A stretch of DNA of 64,000 nt from Mauremys mutica (GCF_020497125.1 NC_059082.1:21007965-21071964), one strand, 5' to 3'. Numbered from the stretch's first letter, positions 13,622-24,184 are shown. Program-made: numbers and translations. The notes: generated by a model not told the origin, from the letters alone.

Positions 13622-15384
13622 GTCTGTTACAGCTGTCCCCCTGCTGCACGTTTTTGTTTTCCTCTCCTGTCTGCTTGTTCTGTGTGTCCGCCCCTCCCGG
13701 CCATGGGCTAACAAAAGTCACAGCCTGGCCCTGCTGTTCATGGAAATGACTTGGGCAGACTAACTGGAGCCATTGCTCTGCCTAGGGAGGGGGACTTTTG
13801 GCTCCTTTGTTCAGACCTGGGCTCGGTGTAGAGGTGCTCTGCCCAGGTGTGCAAGACCTTATATGGCCACATAGCTGAGCATATGAGTCATGCCTGTGGC
13901 TTAAAACTTGCCCAGACATGTTCTATGCCTACCTGCAGTTTTTTCCCTGCTTTCTCTCCTCCCTGTAAGAAGGGGAACCAATCAAAGTTACTAGCGGGAA
14001 ACTGCCTAAGTTTGCCTTTATAACGAGACATTTTCTGATAAGACCTTAGAAAGATTCCTGCATTGCTGCCTGGTCTGATCAGCCAGGGGTTCTGGGGTTC
14101 CTTTCTCCGCTCTCGTTTTATTTTTGAGTGTACCCCCATTTTTAAACTCCCCTCCCATGAACAATGAATTTTGCCTGGAGATCTCCTGAGTATTGTGAGC
14201 GAATTGAGTCCTCTGATGCTGAAACTGCTGTGCCTGCTTCTGCCTTTGCTGCTGTCCTGGGGATTGGTAAGAACTCTCTCTTGCAGACTCCCCCTGTCTT
14301 GGCTGCTGGCTTTCTTTCCCCAGCAGGCAGACCCAAGCTAACTCCTTGGTCTGTATCTGTAATCTGCTTTTAACTCTGCAGCACCTTTACTGCTAGAAAT
14401 AAGCCTGCTTGCAGCCACCCCACTGCTGCAGCCACACCCTTGGAGAACTACCCCTAGTATAAGGTGCACCCATTAGGTTAGGTTTAGCCTTTAGTGTAGA
14501 TAAATTGTAATTTCATTTTGCATAGCTGTGGTTAAGTTAGGTTTAACATTGTACTCTGTAAGTTAGGCTTAGAGAATTGTTGCATTGTGTTTTGTTACTT
14601 ACTAATTTGTGTAGTCTTGGTTAAGTTAAATCATAGATAAGATTTTGCTGTGTTCTGTATGATTATAATTAAGTCTGTCTTCTCACTGTCAGCCCCCCTC
14701 CCCCGAGCTTTCATTGTGTCTCACTAAGTTTAAATCTCTAGCATAAAACCCCATTGGTTACTTTTTCCTCTCTGACACACGTCACATTCTACACTTACAC
14801 CACTGTGACACATTTTTACCTAAAATTATTTGTTATTTAACATATTTTTCCATAACTGTTAGTTGGTTATATGCTGCTGTGACACACCCTTTACATAGAA
14901 ATTGTTAACTACCTGTTACATCATATATTTCTGTGTTAATTGGTTACCCACTGTATTGTATCCTACTGTATTGTACCCCACTATTGAAAGCCCCTTACTG
15001 TTCACCAAAAGAAACCCCTCCCCAATTGTCTACCTTAACAAACCCCATACCCCCCACTATTGAATTTTCTCTGTTTTTGCATTTGCTTAATAAAGTTTAT
15101 TTTGCACTCCACCAGTGCAGTAATTGTCCTACCTGCTGGCAGGGACAATACCCTGTGTGCAGTCAGCTCCACAAGCTGGTGTGAAGACACCAGCATCTGA
15201 CAAAGTGGGTATTCACCCACGAAAGCTCATGCTCCCAAATGTCTGTTAGTCTATAAGGTGCCACAAGACTCTTTGCTGCTTTTACAGATCCAGACTAACA
15301 CGGCTACCCCTCTGAAATGTGAAGACACTGGCACCCAGAACACAAGAGCTGTATCATAGGGTGCAGTATCAGGCCCCTACTAAG
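13622..15384 (+). mobile_element. LTR-like tract with AATAAA, split by a later insertion
   Basis: A long pyrimidine-rich tract contains TATA-like words (near 13860 and 14020), repeated GGTTAAGTTAGGTTTA-type blocks at 14470-14630, and an AATAAA signal at 15089-15094 followed by a G/C-richer stretch. This order resembles U3, R and U5 of a long retroviral LTR. I cannot find both ends or a host duplication, and it may include internal sequence. It is interrupted by the repeat at 15196-15317. No gag, pol or env homology is visible. Confidence 0.35.
15196..15317 (+). mobile_element. High-copy repeat (CACCCACGAAAGCT family) with target duplication
   Basis: The 122-bp insert is bounded by a 16-bp direct repeat (15180-15195 and 15318-15333, 14 of 16 identical, starting TGTGAAGACAC). 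It carries CACCCACGAAAGCTCATGCT, TCTGTTAGTCTATAAGGTGC and AGACTAACACGGCTACCCC. Other copies are at 26160-26258 and, inverted, at 30866-30938. The duplication length suggests LINE-type or SINE-type integration. There is no poly(A) tail at either end. Family name uncertain (SINE or Penelope-like remnant). Confidence 0.7.
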
Positions 15385-15489
15385 TAAGGGGTTAATTCTG
15401 ACTTTACTTCCCTCTTATTTGTTGGTTGCAAAGATTTGCTCCAGCAAAGGCTACCTTTACTGATTGATGCTGCTTTTTTGTTACTTAGT

Positions 15490-16290
15490 CCACCCTCCAG
15501 ACTAACAGAAATATAGGGCTAGAAGGGACTTTGAAAATTTGTCGAGTTCAGCCCCCAAGCTAAGGCAGGACCAAGTAAACCTAGACCATTGACAGGTGTT
15601 TGTCCAACCTGTTCTTAAAAACCTCCAATGACAGAAATTCCACAACCTTCCTAGTGGAAGCCTATTGCAGAGCTGAACTACCCTTATACTTGGAAAGTTT
15701 TCCTAATATCTTACCTAAATCTCCGAGCCAGTTATTTCCTATTTTGTAGTTGTGCATTTGATTTTTCCTTCCTTAGTGAAGTATTTTCTTTTATTGAATT
15801 TCATTTTTTTATAAAAATGATCTCCACTCCATTATCCAAGTCATTAATGGAAATAAAGACCAGCAATGGATCCAGGACTGACCTGCATGGGACTCCACTA
15901 AATACATCCTCCCATTTTGACAGTGAACTATAGATAATTCTCTGAGTATGGTTTTTCAACCAATTGTGCTCCCACCTTATAGTAATTTCATCTATAATCA
16001 CTTTTCCCTAGTTTCCTTATGAGACTGTCATGGGGGACTATGCAAAAGATTTATTAAAAATCAAGTTTTAATCACACCTACTGCTCTCTCCCACCTTCAT
16101 CCACTAGGCCAGTAAACCTGTCAAAGAAGGAAATCAGGTTGGTTTGTTCTTCACATATCCATGCTGGCTATTCCTTCTAACTCTATTATTCTCTAGGTGC
16201 TTTGAACTGATCATTTAATAATTTGTTTTAGTATCTTTCCAGGTATTGAAGTTAGAATGGCTGGGCTATAATTATAGAGGTTACTGATGG
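15490..16290 (-). pseudogene. CR1 LINE relic with reverse-transcriptase fragments
   Basis: On the minus strand, translated blocks match the CR1 ORF2 reverse transcriptase: SPAILTSIPGKILKQIIK near 16260-16211 and a DEITIRWEHNWLKNHTQR-type block with SGVP and INDLDNGV near 16000-15805. Further down, 15780-15500 reads as CR1 3' region, including the antisense of CAGGTTGGACAAACACCTGT. Frameshifts, stops and a missing ORF2 C-terminus show a dead, rearranged copy. Full CR1 ORF2 would be about 900-1000 residues. Confidence 0.75.
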
Positions 16291-18689
16291 AGATTATGCT
16301 TTGGAAGGTGGTGGAGGCATCTTGTACCCTCCTTACCCCTTCTGCCTCTGGGCATACTGGCCCCAGATATGCAGATAATACATAAAACACAACTTTTTTG
16401 AGCTTAACATTTTTGCTCATCCACTTTCTGGAGAACCCTGCTATGCTGATGCCCTACATATTGGCTTAACGGTGGAGTTTATTTCCTTTGTTTTGTAAAC
16501 TGAAGTCAGACACCTAATCACTCTTCCCTAGCCTCTGCAGGTTTAATTTCCATTGTTATGATTAACCATGGAACCATATATATCTCTTGAGACACTTTAT
16601 ATTTCATGGAGTATTACTGACAACAGATTTGTATCTGCTGCACATGCACAGTAATTCATATTACAGTGAAAAATACTTACGAGCTAATTCAGCCCCAGTA
16701 TAAATTGGCATATCTCCATTGAAGTCAATGGAGTTGCATCTGCTTACACTAGAGAAATAGTCTGCCCGGTGGCTACTCTGTATGAATCAAATATTTGCTT
16801 GGATATTTGTTTCTTCTGTGGAAGCTATTTTTTTAAATGTCCTGTTTAAACATATAACAGAGAAAATGTACAGCTGGAGTAAAAGGTAGAACATAGCATT
16901 ACAGAGTGATAGTGTGAACATTAAAATTTTTGATCAAATATTTTTGGTCAATAACTCAATAAATTTACTAATATTTTTCCTCATTCAATCAATTCTAAAA
17001 CTGAACAAACTACCCTAATCAGCAACACATTTATTCATTATGTTGGAATGGAAATATCTGTCTGAACTCTGCCTATGCACATCTAATGAGGCCATCACAC
17101 ATCAGTAGGTGCGATGCATTAGAAACTCCACAAATATCCAGTGCTCTCTACGCTAAAATGTCATCCATTATAAAAGGGCCATGGAAGCCCTCAAAGCAGC
17201 AGAACTGCCATGGTTGCACTGCATGTGAGAGAGAAGCAGGCAGACAGGGGGGCTCTGCAGCCTCGGTATCATGTGGAACTAGGCTCTCTGCAGCCCAATA
17301 TATTGAGGGTTGGGAATACTGAGTTGGGTCAGGGGACAGAAAATATGGCCAGTAGTTCTGGCACAGATCCACTGGGTTTGAAACATGATGGTGCTGCAGC
17401 GTCATGGGACCTATTCCAACCCAAGGGCTGGACTAATGACCAGAATGTCTAGTAAGCACTCTGGAGTCAGATAATTGGCGAGAAGGCACGCATGTGCATT
17501 AACCAATGATCAGTCATGTCAGATTGAAACTGATCAGGTTTTTGAAAATCTTCTAGTTCACAATGGGCATGCTTAGAGACATAACAGGTATTAGCATAGC
17601 CTTTTGAATACTAGTGATTTGATACATATCCTTAATATAAAATATAATACCTTACACAAAGTTGTTTAGCATGTACTGAGTACACGGGCTCTATGTTAGT
17701 GAGTTCCAAGAAAGAGTTCCTCTTTCCAATTCTGCAGAACATCAGGGGAGTGTGTGCATGGTTACTATGGCAGTCTCAAGGCTGAAGCAGTATCTACTTG
17801 TATGCTGTGCCTGCCACTCCATGGCCTGGTAGACATTCATAACTGTGGATTCACCAGCAGTGCCCTGCCTTTCTTTTGTCCTGCCAATGCCTCTCCACAT
17901 TGCAGTTCAGGGAGCCCTCATGGAGCTATGCTCTGTGGTACACAAAGGTGACATGGCCTCCCCGAATCCTATGTAGTAGAACTGCACTCATTCTTCTGCA
18001 TCTGGGGACTTCCTGGTGAAATGCAGGATTTGCACCATAATAAACTAACAATGAATAATTCTAGCAACTCTTGTAACTGGTACAGTTATTTTAAACCAAA
18101 ACATTAATTCTCCAATAGTTCCAAGCCTTCTGAAATATCTGCCACTTATCAGGCGATAAGCAAGTTCTATGCTGAAAATTTAACAGAGGTGTTGAGTGAG
18201 TTTTTTGTTGGTTTTGTTTGTATTAATAAAAATCATCCCAACCTGTTCACAAATTGAATTCTAATCGTCCTTATAATAATCCAAGTATAAAGCCTCATTC
18301 CATTTCTCACCGGACTTTATGGAAACCCCTGCATGATTCAATAGTAAAACATTATACATATTGGAATTTAAAACAAAAATATAGTGAATGGAAGGAGATA
18401 ACATCTTACATACTAAAATGTTAATTCCAGTCCTTTGAGCTCATTACAAATACAAGGAATCAGTTAATATCTCAGTAGTAAACACTGGCAAAAAATAATT
18501 GAATAAAAGCAAGAGCACAGTTTCTTTTACCACATTAATTTACATGAAGTGTTAGATTATGGGAGTGATTTTCAAAGGCACAAATAGCAGGTGTGTGCCT
18601 AATTTCCATATGTGATGATTTAATATATGCCAGTATATATCTATATCAAACCACAAACTCCAGTTTGTTTTGTGAGCACTCTTTGATTG
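16291..18689. other. No gene recognised; one palindromic repeat fragment
   Basis: A piece of the CCATTGAAGTCAATGGAG palindromic family lies at about 16683-16755, and a short GATTTTCAAAGGC piece near 18565. Otherwise I see only short chance frames and AT-rich DNA. Confidence 0.55.
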
Positions 18690-19331
18690 TAAAGCTGTCT
18701 GGTACAATGATGGGGTGCTCCACTCACTGCTAGGATGGCGCCTCCTCCTGGTCACTCTGGGGAATAGCTTGTGAGTTGCACCCCATCTCTTCACTTCTCT
18801 CTCTGGGTCTGCAGCCACTCTCTTGCTCCACGAGTTTCAGCCTCCTCTTCATGACTTGGCCCTGCAGCCATGTCACCCTACATCTTGTCCTCTTCTGGGG
18901 TACAAAGTCTTCTTTCAGCAATCCGAGGCAGTCTTCCCATTCACTGCCTCAATGCCACTTAGTGGCTGGCAAGGGAACCTGGGCCTACTCCTCTATTCCA
19001 GGTTCTGGTTCAGGGACCCTCTAGCCAGAGGTCAAGGTCTGTTCCCTTTTAGACCTTACTGCCTTTCCCTGAGCTGTCTACTACCATCTGGCACTTCCGC
19101 TTCTCTGGGGTTTGCCAGCCTCCTAACCCCCCCATACTCTGGGAGTAACTGTAGCCTCCAAGAACTCCTCTCTGCTCCCAGAGTTTTTCCAGACTTTCCC
19201 AGCCACTCCTTCTGCTTCCATTTCCTGTCTTTATAGCCCCAGCTCGTTCCTCCTCAGCTGGGCTCCCTCACTCAGTCAGGGCAAGGGATTACTTGGCCAC
19301 CTGATTCCCCTTAGCTGTGGCTTGTTGGGCT
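18690..19331 (-). mobile_element. Probable solo LTR or LTR fragment
   Basis: On the minus strand this GC-richer block has GGGGCTATAAAGACAGG, a good TATA box (TATAAA at 19235-19230), followed by about 500 bases of purine-rich sequence ending near GGAGCACCCCA. TATA placement about 100 bases from the 5' side and sharp compositional borders suggest a retroviral LTR. Ends and target duplication are not certain. Its 137-codon frame has no viral homology and is treated as chance. Confidence 0.4.
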
Positions 19332-19394
19332 GTAGAATCCCCACCATTTAAGGTGTTTAAGAACAGACTGGACACACACTTGTTAGGGATAGTC
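19332..19394 (+). mobile_element. CR1 LINE scrap at the Harbinger insertion site
   Basis: The words GTGTTTAAGAACAGACTGGA and ACTTGTTAGGGATAGTCTAG match the CR1 3' region (compare the antisense copy at 15600-15640). The Harbinger element inserted at the TAG of this block. The sequence right of the element does not read clearly as CR1. Confidence 0.6.
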
Positions 19395-19397
19395 TAG
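19395..19397. repeat. Left target-site duplication (TAG)
   Basis: TAG directly precedes the left terminus GGCCTGG and is repeated directly after the right terminus at 24219-24221. A 3-bp duplication is diagnostic of PIF/Harbinger elements, although TWA is the more usual trinucleotide. Confidence 0.8.
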
Positions 19398-19430
19398 GGC
19401 CTGGTCTACACTAGGACTTTAATTCGAATT
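19398..19430 (+). repeat. Harbinger left terminal inverted repeat
   Basis: GGCCTGGTCTACACTA pairs with the right end (reverse complement GGCCTTGTCTACACTA, 15 of 16 identical). Beyond that the match continues loosely as GGACTTTAATTCGAAT against CAAGACTATTTCGAAT. Confidence 0.85.
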
Positions 19431-19597
19431 TAGCAGCGTTAATTCGAACTAACCGCTCAACCGTCCACACCAGGAAGCCATTTAATTCGAACTAGAGGGC
19501 TCTTTAGTTCGAATTCGGTACTCCACCCCGACAGGTGGAGTAACGCTAAATTCGACATGGCTAGCTTGAATTAGGCTAGGTGTGGATGCAAATCGAA
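19423..19597. promoter_or_regulatory. Left subterminal TTCGA motif cluster
   Basis: TTCGA occurs at 19423, 19443, 19496, 19508 and 19551, with a TCGAA at 19593, mostly as AATTCGAA. The right end has the same word at 24112, 24145, 24173 and 24188. Repeated subterminal words are where Harbinger Myb-like proteins or transposases are expected to bind; binding here is inference. Confidence 0.5.
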
Positions 19598-19782
19598 CTT
19601 AGTAGTTCCGGGAGCTATCCCACAGTGCACCACTCTGTTGACGCTCTGGGCAGCAGTCGGAGCTTGGATTCTCTGACCAGCCACACAGGAAATGACCCGG
19701 GAAAATTTGAATTCATTTTCCTGTCTGGGCACTTTGAATCTGACGTCCTGGCTGGACATCGAGCTCCGCAGCACCTGCAACG

Positions 19783-21636
19783 ATGCAAAGCTCTCCAGCA
19801 GAGGAGTCCGGCCAATCCAAGAATAGAAAGAGGTCCCCAGCATGGACAGACCGGGAAGTCCTGGATCTGATCGGTGTGTGGGGCGAGGAGTCTGTGCTGT
19901 CGGAGCTGCGCTCCAGCAAGCGGAATGCAAAGACCTTCGAGAAGGTCTCCAAAGCAATGATAGAGAAAGGATACAGCTGGGATGCAATGCAGTGCCGCGT
20001 GAAAATCAAGGACCTGAGACAAGGCTACCAAAAAGTCAGAGCGGCAAACGGACGCTCCGGAGCCCAGCCCCAGACATGCCGCTTCTACGAGGCACTGCAT
20101 GCCATTCTAGGTGGGTCTGCCACCACTGCCCCACCAGTGACCGTGGACTCAGTGGATGGCATAGTGAACCTGGACAGTTCCTCCTCGATGTTTGCCGATG
20201 GGGAAGATGAGGAAGGGTCTGTGGAGGACGGCGCAGGCGACAGCGAACACAAAACCGCTTTCCCTGACAGCCAGGATCTCTTCATCACCCTCACAGAGAT
20301 CCCCTACCAACCCTCCCCGGCCGTTAACCTGGACTCTGAATCAGGGGAAGGATCAGGCGGTAAGTGCTATAAACATGTAAACATTTATTTTTTATAAAAC
20401 AGGTATAAAAAAATAGAAATGCTATATATAAAATTTTCAATGAAAAACTATATGAAAAGTAGATCCACACATATAGGGATTGAACAATAATCCTCCAGGG
20501 ACAATTCAAGAAAGGTCTCATTTAGGTCCTCGAAAAGCCTCCGCAGGAGGTTCCTGGGGAGAGGTGCCTTGTTGGGTGCTCCGTGGAAGCACACTCTTCC
20601 GCGCCAGGACATCCTTATGTAGATGGGAATCATCGCCTCCACAAGCATGGCCACATATGGTCCTGGTCTCTGCAGGGCTTCCCTTAGCATCCGCTCTTTG
20701 TGACTCCGAGGGACCCGCATCAGGGTGATCTTGTTCATCATCTAATTAGGGCAATTAGTGTATTGTTACTGTTGTGAATGGTTGACTTTTACTTTGCATA
20801 ACAATGACCCTCGCTTAACAGCCACGTGTTGTAGGCCACATAGGAAAAGCATACATTGATCTTTCCCGTGCACTGGCGGGAGTGGCTGGAAAAGGGTCAG
20901 AGTATATGATTTCCAGATTGCCTTTAGCGGGAGGGCACAGCTATCCATTAACTGATAAGCAGAATGTACTGTAAGGCTTACCAGGACTGTCTGCTAGACG
21001 GATTCAGCTGTCTCTCCCCACTTGTCCGCTCTCCTGTGCAATGCCGCAGCCAATGAGAGCGTATTCCGAAATCTCGAACTTGTCCTGAGATCTCGTGAGA
21101 CTTGTTGCCCTGTATGGTCTTGTTCAGAGAAACTGACTAGACTGTGTTCACTGTTCGCAAACATGTATCTGTTCAAGGAAATCAGTTACTTTTCCCATCA
21201 CACAGCTTCGGCTCTTTCCCGGACTGCCCCGGCATCCCCCTCGCAGAGGCTGGCGCAGATTAGGCGGCGAAAGAAAAAGACTAGGGACGAGATGTTTGCG
21301 GAACTGATGGCCTGCTCCAGAGCCGAGGCGGCAGAGCAGAGACAGTGGAGGGAGACCCTATGTCAACAGCATCGCACACACATCGAACGGGAGGATAGGT
21401 GGCGGCAGGAAGACCAGCAGGCGACTCAAACACTGCTTGGGCTAATGAGGGAGCAAACGGACACGCTCCGGCGCCTTGTTGATGTTCTGCAGGACCGCAG
21501 GCAGGAGGACAGAGCCCCCCTGCAGTGTATCTGCAACCGCCCTCCCCCGCCAAGAAGTCCTGCCCCCCCCTCACCCAAAAGTACAAGACGGAGGGGCGGT
21601 AGGGGCCGTGAGAACTGTCACTGCACCACTGCATAG
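19783..21636 (+). CDS. Harbinger Myb/SANT-like DNA-binding protein (two exons)
   Basis: This is the accessory gene of the Harbinger element. Exon 1 is 19783-20359; a GTAAGT donor starts at 20360. Exon 2 is 21206-21636, after a pyrimidine-containing CACAG acceptor. The junction keeps frame (one base before, two after), giving 335 residues. Residues about 20-106 form a Myb/SANT-like (Myb_DNA-bind_4 type) trihelix domain with W21 and W33 and the motif QCRVKIKDLRQGYQK. An acidic stretch follows at about 137-155. Exon 2 encodes a basic patch RRRKKK (about 212-217, likely nuclear signal) and a long charged coiled coil rich in E, Q and R. In Harbinger elements this protein imports the transposase and targets it to the ends. 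Unspliced reading stops after 204 residues. The C-terminus after RRRGGRGRENCHC may be slightly frameshifted relative to the family. Confidence 0.85.
20384..20389 (-). terminator. Polyadenylation signal for antisense intronic frame
   Basis: TTTATT on the + strand reads AATAAA on the minus strand, 59 bases past the stop codon of the 97-codon antisense frame. This is a normal distance and supports that frame being a transcribed gene. The region is AT-rich, so a chance match is possible. Confidence 0.45.
20448..20741 (-). CDS. Putative third Harbinger protein (97 aa, antisense in intron)
   Basis: A 97-codon frame lies on the minus strand wholly inside the intron of the Myb-like gene. It starts with two consecutive ATGs preceded by TTGCCCTAATTAG, which could also be a splice acceptor, so an upstream exon is possible. 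The protein is basic in its first half (VPRSHKERMLREALQRPG) and leucine/acid-rich near the end (LLRRLFEDLNETFLELSLED), a composition that looks coding rather than random. GC content is much higher than in the rest of the intron. An AATAAA follows its stop. I know no family for it. It may instead be a captured fragment. Confidence 0.45.
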   Translation of the reverse strand: MMNKITLMRVPRSHKERMLREALQRPGPYVAMLVEAMIPIYIRMSWRGRVCFHGAPNKAPLPRNLLRRLFEDLNETFLELSLEDYCSIPICVDLLFI

Positions 21637-21743
21637 CGCTAATGTACCACACACCTCTCACACTATACATTTGTAGAAGTGCTTCCCTTACAGGCTCACC
21701 CAGTCCCAAATCCAAGTTTCATCCCCCCACTGTGTATTAGATT

Positions 21744-21749
21744 ATTAAA
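21744..21749 (+). terminator. Polyadenylation signal of the Myb-like gene
   Basis: ATTAAA lies about 110 bases after the exon 2 stop and is followed by a T/G-rich stretch (GTTTGCTGTTATTCACTG). It is a plausible 3' end for the + strand transcript. Confidence 0.6.
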
Positions 21750-21812
21750 AGCTGTTTGCTGTTATTCACTGTTTCGGTCACGTCTTTCGTGTCAGAGGAT
21801 TTTTTTTGTGTA

Positions 21813-21826
21813 TGGGGGGGGGGGGG
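21813..21826 (+). repeat. Poly(G) run
   Basis: A run of about a dozen G lies in the 3' flank of the Myb-like gene. Its exact length may be affected by sequencing error. Confidence 0.7.
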
Positions 21827-22407
21827 AATTTATAATTGCACGGTATAGCCTACATTACCAGGGTACAGACTTGGGGGCATGATCAACTGCAGGGCACACA
21901 CACACTGCAGTCAGTAGGCACCAGGGTCACTCTGTGTGGTGTATGCTGCCCCGGGTCATTCTGTGATGTGTATGCTTGTCCAGGGTCCTAGCGCCTGCCA
22001 CCCCCTTAATGTTAAGGCACGCTGCCCTTACCATGCACTTCCACCCTAGCACCGAGCTCTCCGCTGCCCTGAGCCCCAACAAGAGCCCTCATCCACGGAC
22101 AGATACTCACCCTTCCCCCACACCCCTCACCCCTTCCTACGCCCAAACCCGCAGCCCACTGCCGTCATCCAAACCCCTATCCAAAGAAGGCACCACTCGC
22201 TGCTTCCTGCAAACCCACCCCTTCCTGCAATCCCTCCCTTTCATGCACAACCTCTTGCAACCGTCCCCCACCCCAGAGACCTATGTAGGAGCAGGAGGAT
22301 GTCATTCCTCTATGGAACAAGCGGTCTGTACATCAGTGCACACCGTGCCCAGCACAGTATGCGTCCATGTTTCAACACCTGAACAGAAATGCAAAGTAAA
22401 ACAAAGA

Positions 22408-22413
22408 TTTATT
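22408..22413 (-). terminator. Polyadenylation signal of the transposase gene
   Basis: TTTATT on the + strand gives AATAAA on the minus strand, 145 bases beyond the transposase stop codon. With the + strand signal at 21744 it marks a tail-to-tail arrangement, with about 650 C-rich bases between the two genes. Confidence 0.65.
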
Positions 22414-22557
22414 AATAATGAGTGTAACAATTAATTTGCTTTAAAACGTGCTTTGGAAGTGGGGGAAACTTGGAGAACGGGGTATGTAACCGCAGATCGA
22501 AATCGACACATACAGACACAGGCCCAGGGTCAGTTTCTCTTGAAAGCAAGTGGAGAG

Positions 22558-23841
22558 TCATAGGTTACCTTGCTCTCCGAGGAAACTTGCTTTCAAAGCC
22601 TCCCGGATACACAGCGCTTCCCGCTGGGATATTCTCTCGGCACGGGTGTCTGGCTGAGCGTAAACTGCAGCCAGGCGATTTGCCTCAACCTCCCATCCGG
22701 ACAAAAAGGTCTCGCCCTTGCTCTCACAGAGATTGTGTAGCACACAGCAAGCAGCAATAACTACGGGGATATTCTTTTCGCTGATGTCCGAGCGAGTCAG
22801 TAAGCTCCGCCATCTCCCCTTGAGACGTCCGAAAGCACACTCCACCACCATTCTGCACTTGCTCAGCCGGTAGTTGAAGAGTTCCTTCTCTCTGTCCAAG
22901 GCGCCTGTATAGGGCTTCATGAGCCAGGGCATTAGCGGGTAGGCTGGGTCCCCGAGGATCACTGTAGGCATCTGCACATCCCCAACCGTTAGTTTGTGGT
23001 CTGGGAAGAAAGTACCTGCCTGGAGGCATCTAAACAGACCAGAGTTCCTGAACACACGCGCGTCATGAACCTTGCCCGCCCACCCAACGAAGATGTTGGT
23101 AAAATGTCCCCTATGGTCTACCAGTGCTTGCAGCACCATTGAAAAGTAGCCCTTTCGGTTAATGTACTCGCTGGCCTGGTGGGTTGGTGCCAGGATAGGG
23201 ATGTGAGTCCCATCTATAGCCCCACCGCAGTTTGGGAATCCCATCGCGGCGAAGCCATCTATGATGTCCTGGACGTTTCCGAGAGTCACTACCTTTGAGA
23301 GAAGTTGCTCAACGATTGCGTGGGCTACTTCAATCACAGCAACCCCCACGGTAGATTTGCCCACGCCAAAGTGGTTCGCTACTGACCGGTAGCTGTCTGG
23401 CGTTGCAAGTTTCCAGAGGGCTATGGCCACTCGCTTCTGCACACTCAGGGCTGCTCGCATCCGGGTGTCCTGGCGCTTCAGGGCAGGGGACAGCAAGTCA
23501 CAGAGTTCAAGGAAAGTGCCCTTACGCATCCTGAAGTTTCGCAGCCACTGTGATTCATCCCAGACCTGCAGCACTATGCGGTCCCACCAGTCCGTGCTTG
23601 TTTCCCGGGCCCAGAATCGCCGTTCCACACCATGAACTTGACCCATTGCCACCATGATCTCCACAGTGCGGCGTACCCTGCTTTGTGAGAGGTCTGCGCC
23701 ACTCTGTGAATTCCTGTCCTCACCGCGCTGCCGGAGACTCCTCGCCCGATTTCTCAGCAGCTGACTGTGGAAGAGGTGGACGATAAGGTGCGAGGAGTTG
23801 ACAACGGCCATAAGTGCAGCAATGATCGCAGCGGGCTCCAT
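22558..23841 (-). CDS. Harbinger DDE transposase (HARBI1-like), intact
   Basis: This 427-residue protein carries the DDE_Tnp_4 nuclease fold of PIF/Harbinger transposases, which cut and join the element ends. The first ATG (23841) has an ideal context (A at -3, G at +4). The frame stays open 36 codons further to a TTG with no ATG, so 23841 is chosen. A helix-turn-helix lies at about 133-172 (RSVANHFGVGKSTVG). Catalytic residues are D210 in GGAIDGTHIPI, D298 in LGDPAYPLMPW and E334 in VECAFGRLKGRWR. A VHDARVF block at 258-264 and a C-terminal AACCVLHNLCE block are also typical. No stops or frameshifts are present and the length is normal for animal HARBI1-like proteins. It converges on the Myb-like gene of the same element. 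Confidence 0.93.
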   Translation of the reverse strand: MEPAAIIAALMAVVNSSHLIVHLFHSQLLRNRARSLRQRGEDRNSQSGADLSQSRVRRTVEIMVAMGQVHGVERRFWARETSTDWWDRIVLQVWDESQWLRNFRMRKGTFLELCDLLSPALKRQDTRMRAALSVQKRVAIALWKLATPDSYRSVANHFGVGKSTVGVAVIEVAHAIVEQLLSKVVTLGNVQDIIDGFAAMGFPNCGGAIDGTHIPILAPTHQASEYINRKGYFSMVLQALVDHRGHFTNIFVGWAGKVHDARVFRNSGLFRCLQAGTFFPDHKLTVGDVQMPTVILGDPAYPLMPWLMKPYTGALDREKELFNYRLSKCRMVVECAFGRLKGRWRSLLTRSDISEKNIPVVIAACCVLHNLCESKGETFLSGWEVEANRLAAVYAQPDTRAERISQREALCIREALKASFLGEQGNL

Positions 23842-24040
23842 GCTTGCAGTGCTGTGGCGTCCACGCTGTAACCGACCAGAGAAGGGCGCGAACAGATTTC
23901 CCGCCGGAGCTTTCAGGGAGGGAGGGCATGATTGACGGTTCAATGACAACAGTTACCCAACAGCACCCTCGACACATTTTTCCCCCAGGAGGCATTGGGA
24001 GCTCTACCCAGCATTCCAATGGGCAGCGGGGACTGCGGGA

Positions 24041-24063
24041 ACTGTGGGATAGCTTCCCACAGT
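24041..24063. repeat. 9-bp inverted repeat near the Harbinger right end
   Basis: ACTGTGGGA and TCCCACAGT are perfect inverted copies around TAGCT. The right half continues into TCCCACAGTGCACC, which recurs in the same orientation at 19618-19631 near the left end. It may be a protein-binding site in the transposase promoter; that is inference. Confidence 0.55.
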
Positions 24064-24184
24064 GCACCGCTTCCAAAGTCGACGCCAGCCCCGTTACTGT
24101 GGACTCAGAAATTCGAATTAGTGTATTTACTGTGGATACACAAATTCGACTTCATAAGGTCGAATCCACAAATTCGACTTAAGT

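Noticed and set aside
18823..19236. 137-codon + strand frame
   Set aside because: Runs antisense to a probable LTR with its own TATA box; no similarity to a known protein.
19615..20100. 161- and 138-codon minus frames
   Set aside because: Antisense shadows of exon 1 of the Harbinger Myb-like gene.
23842..23949. Transposase start extended 36 codons upstream
   Set aside because: The extension begins at TTG, has no ATG, and the ATG at 23841 has an ideal context.
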